NCBI GenBank assembly: GCA_947498125.1
Contig: CANMJH010000002.1
Coordinates: forward strand, 1 to 64,000
Reading direction: 5' to 3'
DNA: 64,000 nt
From: an uncultured Nioella sp.
GTDB lineage: Bacteria > Pseudomonadota > Alphaproteobacteria > Rhodobacterales > Rhodobacteraceae
Notes under the pieces: model-generated
The model's database searches: none
Told to the model about the DNA's origin: nothing
Seen by the model: the letters and a program-made list of their open reading frames with translations, nothing else
Made by a program: the position numbers and the translations under genes
Shown here: piece by piece, positions 8,027 to 15,974 of the stretch
Position numbering within the stretch: the first letter of the stretch is position 1
Layout: every line of letters begins with the position of its first letter

Positions 8027-9796
8027 ATGGATCAATTTACACTTAACTGGATCTTCATCGGCGGCTCTTTCCTGATTTATATCGGGATCGCCGTCTGGGC
8101 CCGCGCGGGCTCGACATCCGAATTTTATGCTGCGGGTCGCGGCATTCACCCCGTCACCAACGGTATGGCGACTGCGGCTGACTGGATGTCAGCAGCCTCG
8201 TTCATCTCGATGGCGGGTCTTATTGCCTTTACCGGCTATGATAACAGCTCGTTCTTGATGGGTTGGACCGGCGGCTATGTTTTGCTGGCCCTCCTACTTG
8301 CGCCCTACTTGCGTAAATTTGGCAAATTCACTGTGCCAGAATTCATCGGCGACCGATTCTACAGCCCGACAGCACGCCTTGTGGCCGTGATTTGTCTGAT
8401 TGTTTGCTCGGTCACTTACGTGATTGGTCAGATGACCGGCGTTGGCGTGGCCTTTGGCCGCTTCCTTGAGGTCGACAACACAACCGGTCTTTTGATCGGC
8501 GCATGTGTGGTTTTTGCCTACGCGGTTTTCGGCGGCATGAAGGGCGTGACCTATACGCAAGTTGCACAGTACTGCGTTCTGATCATTGCCTACACCATTC
8601 CGGCGATCTTTATCTCGTTGCAACTGACCGGTAATCCAATTCCCGCACTTGGCCTTTTCTCTGAGCACACTGCGTCGGCCCAGCCGCTGCTGGAACGTTT
8701 GGACGGCCTCGTTCAGGAACTGGGCTTTGCAGAATACACAGGCCATCACGGCTCGACCCTCAACATGGTGCTCTTCACCTTGTCGTTGATGATCGGTACT
8801 GCTGGTCTGCCCCACGTGATCATCCGCTTCTTCACGGTTCCCCGTGTGGCTGATGCACGTTGGTCTGCTGGCTGGGCACTGGTTTTCATCGCGCTTCTGT
8901 ATCTGACGGCCCCGGCTGTTGGCGCAATGGCACGCTTGAATCTCATCGACACCATCTACCCGAACGGTACGACCGAGGCCCCCTTGGCCTATGAAGACCG
9001 CCCACAGTGGATGCAGACATGGGAAACCACAGGCCTTCTTACCTTTGAAGACGCCAATGATGACGGTTTGATCCAGTGGTACAACGCAGGCTCTGCCGAT
9101 TTCGCAGCCACCGCAGAAGAGCGCGGCTGGGAAGGGTCCGAGCTTATCGTGAACCGGGACATCCTTGTTCTGGCCAACCCCGAGATTGCCAACCTTCCCG
9201 GTTGGGTCATCGCCTTGGTTGCTGCTGGCGGCCTTGCGGCGGCGCTATCAACGGCGGCGGGTCTGCTTCTGGCGATCTCCAGCTCGGTCAGTCACGATCT
9301 GATCAAAGGTCAGCTTAATCCGAACATCTCGGAAAAAGGTGAGCTGATGTCAGCACGGGTCGCTATGGCCATCGCCATTGTTGTGGCGGTTATCCTTGGC
9401 CTCAACCCTCCGGGCTTTGCGGCTCAAACCGTGGCGCTTGCCTTCGGTCTGGCTGCTGCATCGATCTTCCCGGTGCTGATGATGGGTATTTTCTCGAAGC
9501 GCGTGAACAACAAAGGCGCTGTGGCTGGTATGTTGGCCGGTCTGGTTGTGACGCTGGTCTATATCTTCCTGCATAAAGGCTGGCTCTTCATTCCGGGCAC
9601 CAACAGCTTCACCGACGCAGATCCTCTGCTTGGTCCGATCAAATCCACCTCGTTTGGTGCGATCGGTGCGATGATCAACTTCGGGGTGGCCTATGTCGTG
9701 TCCAACGCGACCGATGAGCCTCCGCAAGAGATCCAGGAGCTTATCGAGAGCATCCGTGTTCCTCGCGGCGCCGGCGCAGCTGCCGCCGACCACTAA
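8027..9796 (+). CDS. Sodium:solute symporter, acetate-permease-like
   Basis: A 589-residue integral membrane protein of the SSS family with about 13 hydrophobic segments. Its N-terminal helix is followed by the family patterns AAGRGIHPVTNGMATAADWMS and GLAAALSTAAGLLL. A soluble insert lies around residues 305-380. The tandem with DUF4212 and the linkage to acs-adk suggest uptake of acetate or another short organic acid. The formal substrate is not proven; pyruvate and lactate are alternatives. The gene name actP is avoided because this paralogue group differs from E. coli ActP. Confidence 0.9.
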   Translation: MDQFTLNWIFIGGSFLIYIGIAVWARAGSTSEFYAAGRGIHPVTNGMATAADWMSAASFISMAGLIAFTGYDNSSFLMGWTGGYVLLALLLAPYLRKFGKFTVPEFIGDRFYSPTARLVAVICLIVCSVTYVIGQMTGVGVAFGRFLEVDNTTGLLIGACVVFAYAVFGGMKGVTYTQVAQYCVLIIAYTIPAIFISLQLTGNPIPALGLFSEHTASAQPLLERLDGLVQELGFAEYTGHHGSTLNMVLFTLSLMIGTAGLPHVIIRFFTVPRVADARWSAGWALVFIALLYLTAPAVGAMARLNLIDTIYPNGTTEAPLAYEDRPQWMQTWETTGLLTFEDANDDGLIQWYNAGSADFAATAEERGWEGSELIVNRDILVLANPEIANLPGWVIALVAAGGLAAALSTAAGLLLAISSSVSHDLIKGQLNPNISEKGELMSARVAMAIAIVVAVILGLNPPGFAAQTVALAFGLAAASIFPVLMMGIFSKRVNNKGAVAGMLAGLVVTLVYIFLHKGWLFIPGTNSFTDADPLLGPIKSTSFGAIGAMINFGVAYVVSNATDEPPQEIQELIESIRVPRGAGAAAADH

Positions 9797-9805
9797 GAAC
9801 CCCTC

Positions 9806-9832
9806 GGGGATCGCGCGTCCATCGCGATCCCC
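9806..9832 (+). other. Perfect stem-loop after the symporter gene (first of two)
   Basis: Arms GGGGATCGCG (9806-9815) and CGCGATCCCC (9823-9832) form a perfect 10-bp stem with a 7-base loop, 9 bp after the symporter stop. A C-rich stretch follows rather than a T-run, so a strong intrinsic terminator is not obvious. It may protect the upstream mRNA from 3' exonucleases or cause partial termination. Confidence 0.7.
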
Positions 9833-9842
9833 CCCTTGAGAG

Positions 9843-9875
9843 GGCGCATCCCGGTCTCCCGTTCCGGGATGCGCC
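9843..9875 (+). other. Perfect stem-loop before the DUF294 gene (second of two)
   Basis: Arms GGCGCATCCCGG (9843-9854) and CCGGGATGCGCC (9864-9875) form a perfect 12-bp stem with a 9-base loop. It lies 10 bp after the first hairpin and 28 bp before the next start codon. The pair probably sets different expression levels for the transporter and the downstream signalling-type genes. Confidence 0.7.
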
Positions 9876-9903
9876 ACCACCACAATAGAAAAGGCCAAGG
9901 CGC

Positions 9904-11718
9904 ATGCCACTCACGCCGCTTCAGATCCTGACACGCACCCACCCCTATGACCAATTGCCAAACGCAATTCAGGAATGGTTGGCCGAGGAAGTGTCATTTG
10001 AATCGGTCCCGGCTGAGGCGCAAGTCTATGACCTCGCCGCGCCGCTTCCAGCCCTTTATCTCATTCTTGCAGGCCATGTTGATATCCGCGACAACCGCGG
10101 ACAGCCCCTGTCCCTGCTTGGCCCCGGCAATTCCTTTGGCGAACGCGGCCTGATGAAAGACGGTTATGCCGTAACATCTGCCCGCGCCCGCGAAGATGTA
10201 GAACTTTTGGCCATCCCTGCCGCGACTTTTCAGAGGCTCTTGGCCGAACATCCACCCGTTGCGCGTTTCTTTAATCGCGCTGCGCCCGCACGGGCCCGCG
10301 ACACCGCATTTGCCACGCGCCAGCTGGGCGATATCATGACCAAAAGGCCCGTGACGTCATCGACTGATATCACGGGCAAAGCCGCTGCCGAATTGATGCG
10401 CGATCACCGCGTTTCTTCGCTGTTATTGCTCACGGGCGGCGTGCTTCAAGGCATCGTTACCGTTCATGACCTGACATATAAGCTTCTTGCTGCTGGTCGC
10501 CCGGCCGACACAAAACTGTCCGAAATCATGACCCGCGATCTGGTTACTTTGCCTCCAGACGCACTGGTGTCAGATGCGCTGCACATGATGGTCGAGCGTC
10601 ACATCTCGCATTTACCAGTCATGGATCGCGGGATGCTTGTCGGGATTCTTTCGCAAAGTGATCTGACCCGTGTGCAAGCGCAAAGCGCGGCGGCCATGAT
10701 ACAGGATATTGCAGCGGCCCCGGATGCGGCGGCCCTACCCGCGATCCTGAAATCCATTCCAGAGATTTTGGTTCAACTCGTCAGCGCCAATCACGCCCAC
10801 CAAACCGTAACGCGCGCGATCACCGACATTGCCGATGCGACCACACGGCGGCTTTTGGCCCTTGCCGAGCAACAGTTTGGCCCGCCGCCTGTCCCATATT
10901 TGTGGCTGGCCTGCGGTAGCCAAGGGCGGCAAGAACAAACCGGCGTCTCAGATCAAGATAACTGTCTGATCATCTCGGACGCTATGACACCTGCGCATGA
11001 CACGTATTTTTCTGACCTCGCCGGGTTTGTTTCCGACGGTCTGGACGCGTGCGGCTACGTTTACTGCCCCGGTGATATGATGGCGACGAACCCGCGTTGG
11101 CGCCAGCCGCTGGCCAAATGGAAAGAGTATTTCGGAAGTTGGATCGCCAGCCCCGATACCGAAGCGCAAATGCTGGCTTCGGTTATGTTTGATCTGCGCC
11201 CCATCGGCGGCGAGACCAGCCTTTTTGCAAATCTCCAGTCCGAAACGCTGGACGCGGCTGCCGGAAATTCGATCTTCGTTGCGCATATAGTGTCAAACTC
11301 GTTGAAACACGAACCGCCCCTTGGTCTTTTCAGGGGGCTCGCCACCTTGCGCTCGGGCGAACATAAACATCAGATTGATATGAAACATTCGGGTGTTGTT
11401 CCCATCGTTGATCTCGGTCGCATCTATGCGCTTCAGGGCCAACTTGCGCCTGTCAACACCCGGGCGCGCCTTGTGGCTGCGATCAAAGCTGGGCAGGTGT
11501 CGCCCTCAGGCGGCGCTGATCTTTTGGACGCATATGATATGATTGCTGACACACGGCTGTTGCATCAATCCGCGCAGATATCAAAAGGCGAAGCACCCGA
11601 TAATTTTTTGACGCCAACGGAACTTAGCGCGTTTGAACGCAGTCATTTGCGCGACGCCTTTGTCGTTGTCAAAACTATGCAATCCGCAGCCGGACAAGGC
11701 CGCGGCACCTTATCTTGA
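9904..11718 (+). CDS. CNB-CBS-DUF294 putative nucleotidyltransferase
   Basis: A 604-residue cytosolic regulator-like protein. An N-terminal cyclic-nucleotide-binding fold (about 20-135, GPGNSFGERGLM) is followed by a CBS pair (about 140-260), which in other proteins binds AMP, ATP or SAM. Then comes a DUF294/GlnD-like nucleotidyltransferase domain (about 300-440) with GSQGRQEQTGVSDQDN, carrying the G-S and paired acidic residues of the fold, and a DUF294 C-terminal domain. Such proteins are often encoded beside symporter and acs genes. It may sense adenylates and modify a target, but target and reaction are unknown. It follows two hairpins and begins a run of three tightly spaced genes. Confidence 0.88.
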   Translation: MPLTPLQILTRTHPYDQLPNAIQEWLAEEVSFESVPAEAQVYDLAAPLPALYLILAGHVDIRDNRGQPLSLLGPGNSFGERGLMKDGYAVTSARAREDVELLAIPAATFQRLLAEHPPVARFFNRAAPARARDTAFATRQLGDIMTKRPVTSSTDITGKAAAELMRDHRVSSLLLLTGGVLQGIVTVHDLTYKLLAAGRPADTKLSEIMTRDLVTLPPDALVSDALHMMVERHISHLPVMDRGMLVGILSQSDLTRVQAQSAAAMIQDIAAAPDAAALPAILKSIPEILVQLVSANHAHQTVTRAITDIADATTRRLLALAEQQFGPPPVPYLWLACGSQGRQEQTGVSDQDNCLIISDAMTPAHDTYFSDLAGFVSDGLDACGYVYCPGDMMATNPRWRQPLAKWKEYFGSWIASPDTEAQMLASVMFDLRPIGGETSLFANLQSETLDAAAGNSIFVAHIVSNSLKHEPPLGLFRGLATLRSGEHKHQIDMKHSGVVPIVDLGRIYALQGQLAPVNTRARLVAAIKAGQVSPSGGADLLDAYDMIADTRLLHQSAQISKGEAPDNFLTPTELSAFERSHLRDAFVVVKTMQSAAGQGRGTLS

Positions 11719-11734
11719 GGGAGGAAGACAAGGA

Positions 11735-12262
11735 ATGTTCTGGACACTTATAGCGGTATTCGCCGCCGGTTTTGCGGGCGCGGGCCTTGCAATGGCCTTG
11801 CGCTTTACTTTCAAATCCACTTCGCGGGCGCTTGTGCCGATCTTTGCAGGCGGGGCCATGTTGCTGGCCACGGTTTCGACCGAATACACATGGTACGGCA
11901 ATCAAGTCGCGCAACTTCCTAATGGCTTTGAAGTTACGCTGACGCAAGAACGCACTGCATGGTGGCAGCCTTGGACCTATGCTGTTCCCTACACGACCGC
12001 ATTTTTGGCCATCGACCGCGCCGGAGCCCTTGTTCATGAAGAGCTGCCGGATGTTGAAATTGTCACTCTCTATAACTTCGCCCGCTGGACGCCCCCGACT
12101 GCGGCACCTTTGGCTGTGAACTGTACGGGTGCGTTGCTGCTGTCGCTTGCCGATCAATCCGACCTGTCAGCCGATGCGCTTCGCGATCACGGCGCTTGGG
12201 TCCCGATCCCGGTTGATGACCCGATTGGAACCGCGCTCTGCACGCCCGGCAGTCAAAGTTAA
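11735..12262 (+). CDS. Small membrane protein of unknown function
   Basis: A 175-residue protein. Two hydrophobic helices (about 3-23 and 32-50) are followed by a roughly 120-residue soluble part, likely periplasmic, with many aromatic residues (AWWQPWTYAVPY) and two Cys near the C-terminus. I do not recognise the family. ATG 11735 is chosen because GAGGGAGG and AAGG precede it; the open frame further left overlaps the DUF294 gene. It lies between the DUF294 gene (16 bp) and the exonuclease gene (21 bp), so it is co-transcribed with both and may act with them. Confidence 0.75.
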   Translation: MFWTLIAVFAAGFAGAGLAMALRFTFKSTSRALVPIFAGGAMLLATVSTEYTWYGNQVAQLPNGFEVTLTQERTAWWQPWTYAVPYTTAFLAIDRAGALVHEELPDVEIVTLYNFARWTPPTAAPLAVNCTGALLLSLADQSDLSADALRDHGAWVPIPVDDPIGTALCTPGSQS

Positions 12263-12283
12263 CAGGTCAGGAGGGCCCGATAG

Positions 12284-13702
12284 ATGCTACACCATCTCAG
12301 CCTGCGCCTTAGAATCTTCCTCTTCTTCGCGCTTCTTGCGCTTGGCGGGACCCTCCTGATCATTATCGGCCTCACCCTTGGCTACCTAAGGCTGGATCAA
12401 CCCGGCACCGGCGCAGGGTTCATGATTTCGGGCCTTATTGCGTCTGTTGCCCTTATTGGCCTTTGCACTTGGGTTTGGGTCCTTTTTGACGAGCATGTCG
12501 CCCGCCCGGTCGAACGGCTTGCCGCTGCCCTTCGGGCCAAGGCCCATTCTGACACAGACGCCGCCCTTGCCGCCGAAACCGCGCGGTATTTGGGGGATCT
12601 GGCCCCCGCCGCTGCGACGGTTGCCCATCACCTGACCGAAGCGCGCAACGCGATGGCTGAAGAAGTCGCGCGTGAGACTGCGCATTTGGCCGAAGAAAAC
12701 GCCCGCCTCAAAACTCTTTTGGCACATGCGCCAACAGCCATGCTGCTGCTGACCCCTGACTACAAAATTGCGCTCTATAACGCCCGCGCCGTTGCGCTAT
12801 TGCCGGGATGCGACGCGTTGGTGTTGAACCGCCCAATCCATCATCTTTTTGACCCATCGCCGATCCGCGCCGCGCTCGACACACTCAAAGATCATAGCGA
12901 AGCACCGCAATTTGTCGCCCGGCCCAACCACAGTTCCCATATGCTAAGCGCCAGCCTGTCGCGTCTGAATCTGGAAGGGATCGATGGCTATCTGCTGAGC
13001 CTTACAGACCCTGATCATCCCAGCCTTCCTGTGCCCGCACGCCCCTTACAATATGATTTTCACCTGTTGCATGCTGATTTGCCGGCTGACCTTGCCGATG
13101 CGCCGCTTTCGCAGCTTAATTTCGTGGTTTTCGATACCGAAACCACTGGACTGAACCCGACAAGCGATGAGATTTGCCAAATTGCTGCTGTGCGTGTCGT
13201 GAATGGCCAGACACGCCCTGATGAGCGTTTTGACCTTCTGGTTGATCCCGGACGGAAAATCCCGGCGGCCTCGACCAAGATCCACCATATTACCAATGAT
13301 ATGGTTCAGGGGGCGCCACCACCCGCCGCCACGATTTCGCGATTTCACGACTTTGCGGACAACGCCGTCCTCATCGCGCATAATGCGCCCTTCGACATGG
13401 CGTTCCTGCGCAGGCGTGAGGGCGAGATCGGCAAACATTTCTCGCAACCCATCCTTGATACCGTCCTTTTATCGGCAATTATCTTCGGTCAATCGGCGGA
13501 ACATACCCTTGATGCGCTCTGCGACCGTTTGGCTATCGAAATTCCAGTAGAAGATCGTCATACCGCAATTGGTGATGCTTTGGGCACCAGCGCCGCTTTT
13601 GTAGCCATGATCCCGATGTTGCAGGCGGCGGGGCTGGAAACTTTGGGTCAAACCATCGCAGCCTTTGACCGCCACGCCCGCTTGATTGAGCATCTGAATT
13701 AA
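12284..13702 (+). CDS. Membrane-anchored sensor-like protein with DnaQ-type (DEDDh) exonuclease domain
   Basis: A 472-residue fusion. Two transmembrane helices (about 8-33 and 43-68) flank a very short periplasmic loop. A HAMP-like linker (about 70-130, HVARPVERLAAALRA) and a PAS-like domain (about 145-240, LLAHAPTAMLLLTPDYKI) follow. The C-terminal half is a 3'-5' exonuclease domain of the Pol III epsilon type, with FDTETTGL (motif I), HNAPFDMAFL (motif II) and HTAIGDALGT (motif III, DEDDh His and Asp). All catalytic residues seem present. The architecture of a histidine kinase input with a nuclease output is odd; replication proofreading is unlikely. The substrate could be a small RNA or nucleotide. 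It is co-transcribed with the DUF294 gene. Confidence 0.85.
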   Translation: MLHHLSLRLRIFLFFALLALGGTLLIIIGLTLGYLRLDQPGTGAGFMISGLIASVALIGLCTWVWVLFDEHVARPVERLAAALRAKAHSDTDAALAAETARYLGDLAPAAATVAHHLTEARNAMAEEVARETAHLAEENARLKTLLAHAPTAMLLLTPDYKIALYNARAVALLPGCDALVLNRPIHHLFDPSPIRAALDTLKDHSEAPQFVARPNHSSHMLSASLSRLNLEGIDGYLLSLTDPDHPSLPVPARPLQYDFHLLHADLPADLADAPLSQLNFVVFDTETTGLNPTSDEICQIAAVRVVNGQTRPDERFDLLVDPGRKIPAASTKIHHITNDMVQGAPPPAATISRFHDFADNAVLIAHNAPFDMAFLRRREGEIGKHFSQPILDTVLLSAIIFGQSAEHTLDALCDRLAIEIPVEDRHTAIGDALGTSAAFVAMIPMLQAAGLETLGQTIAAFDRHARLIEHLN

Positions 13703-13758
13703 AGACCTGCCGCGAGAGTCTCTTTCGCGAAACGACCCGGATTTTGAAAGGCCACCCC

Positions 13759-14448
13759 ATGAGCCGCACACCGCTCTATAAACAAGCCGAAACCGAAATG
13801 CTGCGCCGCATCGCCGATGGCGATTGGCCTCCAGGTCATCGTTTAGGCAATGAATTCGAGCTGGCGGCCGAATTTGGCGTCAGCCAAGGGACAATGCGCC
13901 GGGCTCTCATCTCGGTCGAAGGAATGGGCTATCTTAGCCGAAAACCGGGTCGCGGAACCATTGTAGCCGAACCAGAACCCGAAACCCCAAGTGCTGCCCC
14001 TGCAAGCTTGACAGGCCCGGGCGGCGCCCCGTTGGAGCTTGAACCCTTTCGGGCCAGCGTCTCAACCCGCGACGCCGAAAGTGAAGAAACCGCGCTGTTT
14101 GGCGACACGCGGCTTTATGTTCTCAAACGAGTTTTGAAACAGGATGGTGCACGTTTCGCATTGGACGAGGTGGCGATCCCGACGGCCCTTGCCCCCGCGC
14201 CTGAAGAAGATTCGCCAAGTGCGCTGTCAGATCTTCTGCAAGAAATTGGGCTGACCGCAGCGTCGATAGAAGATCAGATCCATGCAGAACAAATTTCGAC
14301 TGGCGATTCCGTCACGTTGCAAACCGACCGGCACGCGCCGCTTCTATGCCTCACGCGCATTGCCCGTGATGCAGAGGGTGCGGTGATCGCACGGCAAATC
14401 CTGCGAATGGCAGGACCTGCGCAAATTGGGGTGTTGTCCGCAGCTTAA
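13759..14448 (+). CDS. GntR-family regulator, HutC/UTRA type
   Basis: A 229-residue repressor-like protein. The winged HTH (about 5-70) includes LYKQAETEMLRRIADGDWPP and SQGTMRRALISVEGMGYLSR. A UTRA ligand-binding domain follows (LYVLKRVLKQDGARFALDEV). A TTG start at 13744 is possible; the ATG at 13759 fits the family N-terminus and AAAGG precedes it. It lies 56 bp after the exonuclease gene and converges on the dgo operon. It could control either one; sequence does not decide. Confidence 0.88.
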   Translation: MSRTPLYKQAETEMLRRIADGDWPPGHRLGNEFELAAEFGVSQGTMRRALISVEGMGYLSRKPGRGTIVAEPEPETPSAAPASLTGPGGAPLELEPFRASVSTRDAESEETALFGDTRLYVLKRVLKQDGARFALDEVAIPTALAPAPEEDSPSALSDLLQEIGLTAASIEDQIHAEQISTGDSVTLQTDRHAPLLCLTRIARDAEGAVIARQILRMAGPAQIGVLSAA

Positions 14449-14474
14449 TCTGGTCCGGACTGGTTAATGACATC

Positions 14475-14492
14475 CGCCGGCCAATACCGGCG
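14475..14492. terminator. Short hairpin between converging genes
   Basis: CGCCGG (14475-14480) and CCGGCG (14487-14492) form a 6-bp GC stem with loop CCAATA in the 63-bp gap between the converging gntR and aldehyde dehydrogenase genes. There is no clear T-run on either side. A weak bidirectional terminator is possible. Confidence 0.35.
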
Positions 14493-14511
14493 AATGATGC
14501 AAAAGCTTAGA

Positions 14512-15960
14512 TCAAAGCCCGTCAATACAGACGTATTTCGTGTCGAGGTAATCGTCCAAACCCTGACTGCCGCCCTCTTTTCCCATTCCGCTTTCTTTTA
14601 CGCCGCCAAACGGGGCTTCGGGCGTGGTAATCAGGCCGGAATTGATGCCGATCATTCCATATTCCAAACCCTCATTCAGGCGGAATACGCGCGCAATGTC
14701 CGACGTATAGGCATAGCAGGCGAGGCCAAATTCCGTTGCATTCGCCATCGCGATAACCTCTGCTTCAGTCTCGAACTTGAAGACTGGCGCCAGGGGGCCA
14801 AAAATCTCATCTGTGGCGAACATCATGTCTTGCGTGGCGCCGGTTATGACGGTCGGCTCAAAGAAGCTTCCGCCTAACGCGTGACGCGAACCGCCTACGG
14901 CAACCTCGCCGCCTTTTGCGCGGGCGTCAGAGACGAATTCTTCCACTTTTTCAACCGCTTGCATATCAACCATCGGGCCTTGCTCCACCCCGCCTTGGGT
15001 GCCATCGCCAACCTTCAGGGCCGCGGTTTTTTCCGCTAATTTGGCGACAAACGCGTCGTGAATCCCTGCCTGCACATATAGCCGGTTCGCACATACGCAT
15101 GTTTGGCCCGCATTGCGGAATTTCGACACCATCGCGCCCTCAACGGCTGCGTCCAAATCTGCATCGTCAAACACGATGAACGGCGCATTCCCGCCCAGTT
15201 CCATCGAGACTTTCTTAACGGTATCAGCGCTTTGGCGGATCAGTAACTTCCCGATTTCGGTTGAACCCGTGAACGTCACTTTGCGCACTTCAGGCCGCGC
15301 CATGATCTCTCCGCCGATCTGACTGGCCGAGCCTGTGACGATATTCACGACCCCTTTGGGATAGCCGACCTCTTCTGCCAAAGCGGCCCAAGCCAGTCCG
15401 GAATATGGGGTTTGTGTCGCGGGTTTGGCAACAACAGTGCAGCCCACGGACAAAGCAGGCGCAAGTTTTCGCGCCAGCATTGAGGACGGGAAATTCCAAG
15501 GCGTGATCATGCCGACGACACCAACGGGGTGGCGTGTCACAAGGATACGGCGGCCATTGACACCGGGTGGAACAATCTCACCTTTGGCGCGGCGCGCCTC
15601 TTCTGCGAACCATCTGACATATTGCGCGCCGATGGCAATTTCGCCCATAGCTTCAGGCAAGGGCTTGCCCATCTCCACGGTCAGCAGCTTGGCCAGATCT
15701 GCTTGATTGTCCATCAAGGCATCATGCAATTTCCACAACAGGCTGACACGGCTCATTAAGTCGGTCGCCGCAAAATCAGGGAAGGCCGCGCTTGCCGCAT
15801 CAATCGCTCGGGCGGTTTCAGCGGTACCTGACTTTGGGATGGTTCCGATCACATCGCCCGTTGCGGGGTTGGTCACATCAATCGTCTCACCGCTGTCGGC
15901 ATTAACCCATGCGCCCGCAATGTAGTTGCCCTCGCGCAACCACGTCTTATATCCGCCCAT
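14512..15960 (-). CDS. NAD(P)-dependent aldehyde dehydrogenase, succinate-semialdehyde dehydrogenase-like
   Basis: A 482-residue ALDH, the normal length for SSADH. Motifs are MITPWNFPSSMLARKLAPAL, VTFTGSTEIGK, ELGGNAPF (general base Glu) and NAGQTCVCANR (catalytic Cys). By overall similarity it is GabD-like. As the last gene of the dgo-gap operon it might instead oxidise a sugar-acid-derived semialdehyde, for example 2-ketoglutarate semialdehyde. The frame is open to 16032 but overlaps gap; the ATG at 15960 gives the family N-terminus MGGYKTWLREGNYIAGAWV, 14 bp after the gap stop. Confidence 0.88.
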   Translation of the reverse strand: MGGYKTWLREGNYIAGAWVNADSGETIDVTNPATGDVIGTIPKSGTAETARAIDAASAAFPDFAATDLMSRVSLLWKLHDALMDNQADLAKLLTVEMGKPLPEAMGEIAIGAQYVRWFAEEARRAKGEIVPPGVNGRRILVTRHPVGVVGMITPWNFPSSMLARKLAPALSVGCTVVAKPATQTPYSGLAWAALAEEVGYPKGVVNIVTGSASQIGGEIMARPEVRKVTFTGSTEIGKLLIRQSADTVKKVSMELGGNAPFIVFDDADLDAAVEGAMVSKFRNAGQTCVCANRLYVQAGIHDAFVAKLAEKTAALKVGDGTQGGVEQGPMVDMQAVEKVEEFVSDARAKGGEVAVGGSRHALGGSFFEPTVITGATQDMMFATDEIFGPLAPVFKFETEAEVIAMANATEFGLACYAYTSDIARVFRLNEGLEYGMIGINSGLITTPEAPFGGVKESGMGKEGGSQGLDDYLDTKYVCIDGL

Positions 15961-15974
15961 CCCATTGACTCCCT

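Noticed and set aside
9350-9910. A 186-codon minus-strand frame opposite the symporter end and the two hairpins.
   Set aside because: Its composition (His, Arg, Gly-rich) is typical of antisense frames and it crosses strong RNA hairpins.
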